Positions 13,997 to 19,276 of a DNA stretch of 19,276 nt are shown one piece after another. The notes beneath the pieces were generated by a model. The model saw only the letters and a list, made by a program, of their open reading frames with translations. It had not been told where the DNA came from and searched no databases. A program made the translations under genes and the position numbers. This DNA is from an uncultured Campylobacter sp. (lineage in GTDB: Bacteria; Campylobacterota; Campylobacteria; Campylobacterales; Campylobacteraceae), in NCBI RefSeq assembly GCF_938030145.1, contig NZ_CALHGM010000041.1, positions 1 through 19,276 on the forward strand. Direction: 5' to 3'. How positions within the stretch are numbered: position 1 is the first letter of the stretch; the number at the start of each line of letters is the position of its first letter.

Positions 13997-15949
13997 TTAT
14001 TTCCTCTTCAATGCCTTTTCTATAAACGCCTTACAAATTTTCAGATCAGTATCGTAACCTTTGGGTAGCTCCAGCTTTTTATCTTTTGCTAGATCTTGCG
14101 CTAGTTTGATTTGTTTGTCGCTCGGCGGGCGGATGGCTTTATCTTTATTTTTATTTATAAAATCCGAGCAAATTTTCCAGTCTGCTTCTATGCCGTCCGG
14201 CAATGCTATTTTTAAATCCGAAGCTATGTTTTTCGCAAAATTTAGCTGGGCTTCGCTCGGAGGTTTGGTCTCGCCGCTATTTAGCTCTTTAAAGCCCATT
14301 TTCTCGTGCAGCGGCTTTATAAAATCGAGATAATTTACTTTGCCGTCGCTTATTTCGTCTAGCACGCCTTCCATTTGCTTTGTAAATTCGCTTTGCGTGA
14401 TCCACTCGTCATTCGCCTTAACACTTTCGATGAAACTTATCCCTTTGCCGGTGGCCACTATGTTTTGATTTTTGCCTTTGGTCTCGATAACTACGAATTC
14501 CCGCTTTAAAAGCGTAGGCAGAAACGTCGCATACGTGCTTGGCCTACCGATGCCCTCTTTTTCTAAAAGGGAGATAAAATTGCTTTCCTTGTAGTGCTGC
14601 GGAGCTTGCTTTTTAACTTCTTGTAGCTCGAAGCCTAGCACCTCGACTTCGTCGCCTTGATTTAAATTTAGCTCTATTTGGGCTACGTCTTTATCTTGCT
14701 CGTCTTCATCGTCCGCTTGCTCTTTCAAAGCCCCCTTAAAGCCTTTATAAATGCATTTGCCGGTCTTGGCCTTAAAGCTTAGAGCCTTGACGTCTATGTC
14801 GTATGTTTTGTTCTCGTTTACGGCATTTTTGGCTTGGCTTAGGACTGAATTTAGAAAAATGAGCTCATAAAGCGATTTTTCGTCATCGCTTAGGCTTTCG
14901 CGCCCGGCGATCTCATCTATCTCGCCGTAACCATGCACGTGGCTTATACGGATCGCTTCGTGGGCTTCGGCTTGACTTTGGCTGCCGGCTTTATATATTT
15001 TTTTCTCGTACCACTCCTCCCCTTTAAATTTAGCTTCTACTTCGTTTATAAACTCGTCCGATATAGTGTTGCTGTCGGTTCTATGATACGTTATAAGACC
15101 TTTTTCGAATAGCTTTTGAGCTAGGCTCATGGTTTTATCCGAGCTAAACCCCAGCCTCTTATTCGCCGCTTCTTGCATTTGGCTGGTTCTAAACGGAGCT
15201 TGCGGCTTTATTTGGCTTTGTTTCGTATCTATTTGATATACTTTCGCCCTGCTACCGCCAAGTTCGGCGATTTTTGCGTTCGCTTCGTCCTTTGAGCTAA
15301 AAATATTATCGTTTACGGCCGTAAATTCTACGCCGCTCCTCGTTTTTAGCTTTGCTTTGATTTTGTAGTCGATCTGTTTTGATGCCGGGCTCGCTAAAAA
15401 CTCTTTTATTTCAAGCTCTCTTTTTACGATCAGGGCGAGCGCAGGCGTTTGAACCCTGCCGACGGATAAATTTTTATCGTTGAGCTTGTTGATGTAAGCA
15501 GGCGACATAATAAAGCCCACCAGCTTATCGCCTACCGCTCGTGCTTTAAAGCTATCGAATTCCTTTAAATTTGAGCTTGCAAACGGCACGGCTTTATCTA
15601 GCCCTTTTTTGATGCCGCTTTCGGTTATTTCGTGAAACTCGGCGCGCTTTACGCTTTTGGCGATATTTTTAATCGTCTCGTAAACCATGTAGCCGATGCC
15701 GTATCCCTCTCTGTCCGGGTCGGTAGCGATAATGACGTCCTTGCCTTTGCAATCGTTAAAAATTTCGTTCATTCTATGCTTGCTTTGCTCTTTCATCTCA
15801 AATATCGGCTCATAGCCGGTATAATCGGCCACTATCTCCTTTGTAAGCTCTTTAAAATGTCCTTTGGTAGCATAAACCTTTGCGCCGGTTATATGCTCTA
15901 TCTTATCGCACTTGTTTGGGCTTTCGATGATGATTACGGCATTGCTCAT
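13997..15949 (-). CDS. Type IA DNA topoisomerase with two C-terminal repeats
   Basis: Relaxes negatively supercoiled DNA and can pass or unlink single strands; on conjugative elements it acts in replication and transfer. The 650 residues start with a Toprim domain (IIESPNK with Glu9; ATDPDREG with Asp77, Asp79 and Glu81), followed by SVGRVQTP (162-169) and the active-site tyrosine in TYHRTDS (Tyr288). The core ends near 560. The usual C-terminal zinc fingers are absent; instead two repeats of about 44 residues stand at 563-607 and 608-650, both with PPS..Q...A...A, LP.G and KIC..FI. AAGGAG precedes the ATG. It lies between ssb (20 bases) and the 124-residue gene. The host would have its own longer TopA; this is the element-borne copy. 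Confidence 0.92.
   Translation of the reverse strand: MSNAVIIIESPNKCDKIEHITGAKVYATKGHFKELTKEIVADYTGYEPIFEMKEQSKHRMNEIFNDCKGKDVIIATDPDREGYGIGYMVYETIKNIAKSVKRAEFHEITESGIKKGLDKAVPFASSNLKEFDSFKARAVGDKLVGFIMSPAYINKLNDKNLSVGRVQTPALALIVKRELEIKEFLASPASKQIDYKIKAKLKTRSGVEFTAVNDNIFSSKDEANAKIAELGGSRAKVYQIDTKQSQIKPQAPFRTSQMQEAANKRLGFSSDKTMSLAQKLFEKGLITYHRTDSNTISDEFINEVEAKFKGEEWYEKKIYKAGSQSQAEAHEAIRISHVHGYGEIDEIAGRESLSDDEKSLYELIFLNSVLSQAKNAVNENKTYDIDVKALSFKAKTGKCIYKGFKGALKEQADDEDEQDKDVAQIELNLNQGDEVEVLGFELQEVKKQAPQHYKESNFISLLEKEGIGRPSTYATFLPTLLKREFVVIETKGKNQNIVATGKGISFIESVKANDEWITQSEFTKQMEGVLDEISDGKVNYLDFIKPLHEKMGFKELNSGETKPPSEAQLNFAKNIASDLKIALPDGIEADWKICSDFINKNKDKAIRPPSDKQIKLAQDLAKDKKLELPKGYDTDLKICKAFIEKALKRK
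14000..14263 (-). repeat. Tandem 44-residue repeats at the topoisomerase C-terminus
   Basis: Residues 563-607 (PPSEAQLNFAKNIA...) and 608-650 (PPSDKQIKLAQDLA...) align over their whole length, sharing PPS, Q, A, LA/IA, K, LP.G, D, KIC and FI. Such helical repeats occur at the ends of element-encoded topoisomerases and related proteins, where they may bind DNA or proteins; the function here is inferred. Confidence 0.8.
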
Positions 15950-15969
15950 TTTTCGCTCCTTAGTTAAAT

Positions 15970-16392
15970 TTATTGCTCAAACGGCGCATCTTGCGCGTTA
16001 TCGATATATTCATTGTCTATCTGCGACGCAGAATGGGTTTGCTCGTTTTGCCCGATTTCTTGCCTATCTTTGGTATCGAGCATTATCATCTTATCGACGA
16101 CTACGCTATGCTTGCTTCTGTTTTGTCCGTTATTATCCGTCCATCGGTCAAATTTCAACCGTCCCTCGATAAATATCCTTGAACCCTTAGCCAGGTACTG
16201 ATTGGCTATTTCCGCGCTTTTACCCATAAAAGTTACGTCTATAAAGCACGTCTCTTCCCGCTTCTCGCCGTTTGCCGCATTAAATTTGTGTGTCGAGGCT
16301 ATTGCGGTATTGCCTATGGCCATACCACTTGCCGTGTATCTGAGCTCTATATCTTTGGTTAAATTTCCTATGATTGTAGCTTGTGCGAACAT
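15970..16392 (-). CDS. ssb: Single-stranded DNA-binding protein
   Basis: Binds ssDNA during replication, repair and conjugative transfer. The 140-residue protein has the OB-fold landmarks of bacterial SSB: ATIIGNLTKDIELRYTASGM, TCFIDVTFMGKSAEIANQYL, GSRIFIEGRLKFDRW and SVVVDKMIML. A short acidic tail follows and ends in DAPFEQ. Canonical SSBs end exactly in PF after acidic residues, which is the docking peptide for repair proteins; here two extra residues follow PF. AAGGGG is well spaced before the ATG. It stands upstream of the topoisomerase, a pairing common in conjugative elements, and is probably an element-borne second SSB. Confidence 0.93.
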   Translation of the reverse strand: MFAQATIIGNLTKDIELRYTASGMAIGNTAIASTHKFNAANGEKREETCFIDVTFMGKSAEIANQYLAKGSRIFIEGRLKFDRWTDNNGQNRSKHSVVVDKMIMLDTKDRQEIGQNEQTHSASQIDNEYIDNAQDAPFEQ

Positions 16393-16429
16393 TTTTACCC
16401 CTTTTAAAAGAATTTTCTAAATTTGAGCC

Positions 16430-17641
16430 TTACGGCACCGCGTATCCGCCGCGAAATACTTTATAAGCATCATATACGCCTTTTCCTAGCATTTTCGTGC
16501 CTTTGCCTATATCTTTTCCAAGATTTACGCTCGCGTCTATTCCGGCTTTCGTGATTTGTCCTACCGCATTTCCGCCGGTAGCCTTGCCGAAGCTTTGCAA
16601 CGCTCCGCCGATAAAGCTGCCGCCTGTCGCTTTTCTAGCTAGTCCACCCAGCAAAGTCTTTCCGGCTATGCCGCCTGCTACTGCGCCTGCCACTACTCCG
16701 CCTGCTCCGCTTTCCATCTGTGTTCCTAGTACCGCATTTATCCAATTTGGTATTTTTCTGATTATGAAAAGCGCAGTTATGCAAGTAATTGCTCCAGTAA
16801 TCAAATATTCAAACTGCTTTATAAATAATTCGCCTATGACGTTTTGATATTTCTCAAGCTCTATGATCGGATTCATTGCTAAATTTAGGGCTATAAATGC
16901 CAAAGGAGCGATGATGGCGTATGATAGGTATAGCTTGTACCAGCTCCATAAATACGGCAAAAAGCGCGGCGTTATCAAAAATGGCAGCACTAGCGGCAGC
17001 GTGCTTAATATCAAAAATGCCACGAATTTGCTAAAAAATATAACGATCGTGATGCCGATTAATAGAATGAAAAATACTAAGTAAAATATCCAAAACGGGA
17101 TCATTAAAAATGCCGTTACAACCCCTGCCATTATATAATCACTCGGACCATTAAAGCTTAATCCCAAAAATGACCATTCTTGTGATTTTAAATAAGTTTT
17201 TGTTCCATAGTCCCACATTAAAGCTCTTAAATTATCCACCCTATTGGCCGATTCCGTTACAATCGTTCCGAAATCTTGACTCTGAAAAATCGAGCTTACA
17301 GTCGCGGTTATCATATTTTCAGGTATGGTTAGGACGTATAGGGCGCCGGTATATGCGCCAAATGAGCTAAGAACGGCAAAAATAAAGCAAAGCTTGATTA
17401 TATATTTTATAGCGTTAAATGTCTCCTCTCGCGTCGGATAGCCGTTTTTTAGCTTATCCAACAGCCAAAATACGACTATTAAGATTACGATCGTCGTCGT
17501 GGCGGTCGAATAAACTAAATCGTGAGCTCCTTGATAAAATTTTTCAAATAAACTCATCACGTTTTCTTGCATAACTGCTTGAGTCTTGTTTATCCAGTTG
17601 CTATCCGTTAAAAGCGTTTTTGCTACTTGCTGCTGTGCCAT
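16430..17641 (-). CDS. VirB6/TrbL-type type IV secretion membrane protein
   Basis: A polytopic inner-membrane component of the conjugation channel. In 403 residues there are about six hydrophobic segments: 49-63, 80-104, 168-200, 202-224, 237-256 and 277-295. A Gly/Ala/Lys-rich tail (311-390, with GAGGVVAGAVAGGIAG) follows, and this layout is typical of TrbL/VirB6 proteins. There is no signal peptide. GAGGG lies just before the ATG, inside the end of the preceding gene, and only one base separates the two genes. Assignment rests on topology and the glycine-rich tail, as this family has poorly conserved sequence. Other secretion genes must lie outside the window. Confidence 0.75.
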   Translation of the reverse strand: MAQQQVAKTLLTDSNWINKTQAVMQENVMSLFEKFYQGAHDLVYSTATTTIVILIVVFWLLDKLKNGYPTREETFNAIKYIIKLCFIFAVLSSFGAYTGALYVLTIPENMITATVSSIFQSQDFGTIVTESANRVDNLRALMWDYGTKTYLKSQEWSFLGLSFNGPSDYIMAGVVTAFLMIPFWIFYLVFFILLIGITIVIFFSKFVAFLILSTLPLVLPFLITPRFLPYLWSWYKLYLSYAIIAPLAFIALNLAMNPIIELEKYQNVIGELFIKQFEYLITGAITCITALFIIRKIPNWINAVLGTQMESGAGGVVAGAVAGGIAGKTLLGGLARKATGGSFIGGALQSFGKATGGNAVGQITKAGIDASVNLGKDIGKGTKMLGKGVYDAYKVFRGGYAVP

Positions 17642-17642
17642 T

Positions 17643-17918
17643 TTATGCCCTCGTTATATCTTTTTTATAGGTTTTTATCGATATTAGTGCTTTATTGTTA
17701 TCTAGCGGCTCTGAGATTTTTATCTTTTTGATTTCTATTTTTTTGCCGTCTTTCATTATCGTCTCTGTCGTAATCTCCTCTTGAAAATACGGGCTTTGCA
17801 TCTCGATGATAAACTCTTCAGCTCCCTCTTTTATGCTTACATCATCCGCGCTTATCGGTTGCTTTTTGGCGGTCATTCCGTCGCCGACTCCTAAAAAATT
17901 CAAAAATTCAAATAACAT
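17643..17918 (-). CDS. Unknown 91-residue protein before the VirB6-like gene
   Basis: Not recognised. The first 14 residues (MLFEFLNFLGVGDG) are hydrophobic, followed by an acidic then lysine-rich region with beta-type alternation (EEITTETIMKDGKKIEIKKI). No cysteine, no membrane helix of full length. AAGGA is correctly spaced before the ATG, and a GNRA-loop hairpin lies just upstream. One base separates its stop from the VirB6-like gene, so the two are probably translated together, suggesting a link with the secretion channel; this is context only. Confidence 0.65.
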   Translation of the reverse strand: MLFEFLNFLGVGDGMTAKKQPISADDVSIKEGAEEFIIEMQSPYFQEEITTETIMKDGKKIEIKKIKISEPLDNNKALISIKTYKKDITRA

Positions 17919-17935
17919 TTTAATTCCTTTAAATT

Positions 17936-17951
17936 CGGGGCTTTCGCCCCG
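17936..17951 (-). promoter_or_regulatory. GC hairpin with GAAA tetraloop between two element genes
   Basis: In the leftward transcript CGGGGC-GAAA-GCCCCG forms six strong pairs closed by a GNRA tetraloop, between the ArdC-like gene and the 91-residue gene. AATTTAAAGG follows, so there is no good U-tract; a weak terminator, an RNA-processing or stability element are all possible. It could give the two parts of the series different expression. Confidence 0.55.
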
Positions 17952-17973
17952 TCTACCCTAAGTTTGGTTTAGC

Positions 17974-18825
17974 TTACCTGCCTTGCTCCATGCCCTTATC
18001 TTTTTGCCTAGTCTGCTTTTTAGCTTTCTCGGCTTCTTTGGACATATCAAGCCTTTGCGCCGGGTTATAGTAGTCTACGCCTTTGATTTGAGCCATAGTT
18101 AGGTTGTCTAGCTGCTTTGCTAAATTTCCGCCTATCCCCAATGTCTTGCTGTAGTCTATTCTGACTTCGTATGCTTGGTTTTTGGCCGCCTCTCGGTAGT
18201 TTTGGATGGCAGTTAGATCCCGCTCCTTGATTTTTTCTTCGTTTAGCCCGTCGAATTGACTTACGTGATAGAGCGTTTTCGTCTCTAATCGCGGCTTTAT
18301 CGGGATTTTTTCCTTGACTACGTACGTGATCGCCTTGCCGGTATTTTCATCGAGTCTAACGTTGCCGTCTTTGTCTTTGACTGCTGCTATAACCTCTTTG
18401 CCGTCTTTGTCCAGTTTCGGCCTTAGCTCGTGATCTGCGATATAAAGCATTTTAACGCCGTCCACTCTCGCTTGTAGGCCGTTTTTGGTTTTTAAAATTT
18501 CGCCGGTTTGCTCGTCGTGTTTGAGCTTTAGCACCCCGCCCATCGCGTTGCCTTGCTCCATCGTTACGAATTGAGCCTTGTCGTAGCCTTTTATGGCCAT
18601 CTCCGCCCTTAAAAGCATGCTGGTCTCTCTTGAATACGTTTTGCCGGTTAAGGCGTTGTAAGGCATGGTGTTATCCACCTCTTCCTTGCTCATATCCCTT
18701 TGCCAATCCGCTTTTGCGGTCTTATGAGCTTCAAAAAGTTTATACTTCATATATTTATCGAAGCTCTCTTTTTTCTCGGCATTACTCATCTGCTCCCAAC
18801 TCTTTTTCTCTTGTTCCGTTGCCAT
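17974..18825 (-). CDS. ArdC-like protein with only the ssDNA-binding domain
   Basis: ArdC proteins bind ssDNA and protect incoming conjugative DNA from restriction. Residues about 45-100 fit the ArdC N-terminal pattern: PYNALTGKTYSRETSMLLRA, then GYDKAQFVTMEQGNAMGG and a lysine-rich strand. A later YHVSQFDGLNEEK also resembles the end of that domain. The usual C-terminal metallopeptidase domain with HExxH is absent; the protein instead ends in a Lys/Gln-rich tail (KEAEKAKKQTRQKDKG). Length is 283 residues, so it has only the ssDNA-binding part plus element-specific sequence. AAGGAT precedes the ATG. It follows the 64-residue acidic gene closely. Assignment is by motif similarity and could be a looser relative. 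Confidence 0.62.
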   Translation of the reverse strand: MATEQEKKSWEQMSNAEKKESFDKYMKYKLFEAHKTAKADWQRDMSKEEVDNTMPYNALTGKTYSRETSMLLRAEMAIKGYDKAQFVTMEQGNAMGGVLKLKHDEQTGEILKTKNGLQARVDGVKMLYIADHELRPKLDKDGKEVIAAVKDKDGNVRLDENTGKAITYVVKEKIPIKPRLETKTLYHVSQFDGLNEEKIKERDLTAIQNYREAAKNQAYEVRIDYSKTLGIGGNLAKQLDNLTMAQIKGVDYYNPAQRLDMSKEAEKAKKQTRQKDKGMEQGR

Positions 18826-18849
18826 TTTTTATCCTTACGTCTGTCGTTT

Positions 18850-18873
18850 ACTCATAGCTTTTGGGCTATGAGT
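18850..18873 (-). promoter_or_regulatory. Hairpin over the stop codon of the small acidic gene
   Basis: ACTCATAGC (18850-18858) and GCTATGAGT (18865-18873) are perfect complements around a 6-base loop. The TAG stop of the 64-residue gene lies within the arm, and the ArdC-like ATG follows 25 bases after the hairpin. No U-tract follows, so it is not a classical terminator. It may link translation of the two genes or protect the RNA. Confidence 0.5.
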
Positions 18874-19060
18874 CGGTATTGGGCTCGTCTTGATCGGCGA
18901 CTTCCATGCTTTGGTGGGACTTGTTTAAATATTCCCATTCCTTGCTCTCGCCGTCGCTGATTTCAAACTCACCGTCTTCGCTTGTCGCAAATCGCTCGGC
19001 AAGATTTTTCTCATACTCTTTGTATGCCTTTTCTTGCTCTTGCTTTTCTGCATAGGTCAT
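18866..19060 (-). CDS. Small acidic protein at the head of the element's leftward operon
   Basis: Not recognised. A 64-residue protein with 19 Asp/Glu against 7 Lys/Arg, no cysteine and no membrane helix; the first third looks like a charged helix (AEKQEQEKAYKEYEKNLAERF) and the rest is acidic and disordered-looking. AAGGAG is ideally placed before the ATG, and the frame ends 40 bases before the ArdC-like gene, so it is very likely a real gene. Strongly acidic small proteins beside anti-restriction genes are sometimes DNA mimics, but nothing in the sequence proves this. Confidence 0.68.
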   Translation of the reverse strand: MTYAEKQEQEKAYKEYEKNLAERFATSEDGEFEISDGESKEWEYLNKSHQSMEVADQDEPNTDS

Positions 19061-19082
19061 TGCTTACTCCTTAGGGTAGATT

Positions 19083-19135
19083 TTAGAGCTTTGAGCTCTA
19101 ATTTAAATCTTCTATAAAAATTTAGATTAGAGCTC
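19083..19135 (-). promoter_or_regulatory. Overlapping inverted repeats in the operon leader, possible RNA switch or operator
   Basis: Two stems compete for one segment. Stem one: GAGCTCTAATTTAAAT (19093-19108) with ATTTAGATTAGAGCTC (19120-19135), 15 Watson-Crick pairs and one wobble or mismatch. Stem two: AGCTCTAA (19094-19101) with TTAGAGCT (19083-19090), 8 pairs and a TTG loop. Segment 19094-19101 can take part in only one of them. In the leftward RNA the outer stem forms first and the short stem lies just before the AAGGAG of the 64-residue gene. The region further right is AT-rich and holds several TATAAT-like boxes (for example 19201-19206 and 19230-19235). It could also be a protein-binding operator or part of an oriT. 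Confidence 0.5.
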
Positions 19136-19276
19136 TTAAAAAATAATAAAACATCTAAAAATAAAATTACATATAATTTAAATTTAACAAAAATAAAAAT
19201 ATTATATTTTTAAATTTTTTGCTAAATTTATTATAAAAATTTATAAAATTTTACTCCCTATCCACTTTAATTTTTA

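Larger units (their letters stand above)
9738..19276. mobile_element. One end of a plasmid-like or integrative conjugative element
   Basis: From the copZ leader onward the gene content becomes that of a conjugative element: Rep_3 initiator, ParA, VirB6/TrbL-type secretion protein, SSB, type IA topoisomerase, ArdC-like protein and an orphan methyltransferase. The sequence is visibly more AT-rich than the copper and ilvA genes. The exact left border is unknown: no tRNA, integrase or direct repeat is seen, and it may lie anywhere in 9738-9855. The element runs past the right edge. It could be an integrated plasmid, an ICE with its own replication genes, or an assembly join. Confidence 0.7.

Noticed and set aside
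19251..19276. Possible last codons of a further leftward gene (ending in TAA at 19253-19251)
   Set aside because: Only eight codons are visible, and every frame in such AT-rich DNA has nearby stops, so it cannot be supported.
9738..19276. CRISPR array or integrase/transposase genes
   Set aside because: No regularly spaced direct repeats and no tyrosine or serine recombinase or DDE transposase motif appear in any plausible gene of the window.

Overview
The window looks like a piece of a Campylobacterota genome, most likely a Campylobacter with fairly high G+C (oral C. gracilis / C. rectus / C. showae type; this is inferred from gene families, the many AAATTTT-type palindromes and the codon pattern, not from a database match). 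It has two halves with different base composition.

Left half (1 to about 9737), chromosomal housekeeping, all genes on the minus strand: threonine ammonia-lyase with an ACT domain (ilvA), a tRNA uracil-5-methyltransferase (trmA) carrying a large low-complexity, partly tandem-repeated insertion, an NhaC-family Na+/H+ antiporter whose stop overlaps the trmA start, a periplasmic ankyrin-repeat protein, and a copper export pair (P1B ATPase copA behind the small chaperone copZ). Intergenic stretches of 0.4-0.7 kb hold hairpins, AT-rich palindromes and a GCG-rich patch but no convincing genes.

Right half (about 9738 to the end), visibly more AT-rich, is one end of a plasmid-like or integrative conjugative element. 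A Rep_3-type replication initiator reads rightward and meets a leftward series. Closest to it are a 188-residue unknown and a ParA ATPase with its own good promoter. Upstream of these lies a long tightly packed leftward gene series: a small acidic protein, an ArdC-like protein with only the N-terminal ssDNA-binding part, a 91-residue unknown, a VirB6/TrbL-type type IV secretion membrane protein, an SSB, a type IA topoisomerase with two C-terminal repeats instead of zinc fingers, a 124-residue unknown, an EcoRI-type adenine methyltransferase and a two-helix membrane protein. This reads as replication/partition plus DNA transfer, ssDNA handling and protection from restriction after entry. No integrase, relaxase or att site is visible, so the element continues beyond the right edge.

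The observations most worth checking are the trmA repeat insertion, the mutually exclusive hairpins in front of the element's leftward operon (19083-19135), the anti-restriction/establishment gene set with an orphan methyltransferase, and the chromosome-element junction directly beside the copper operon.
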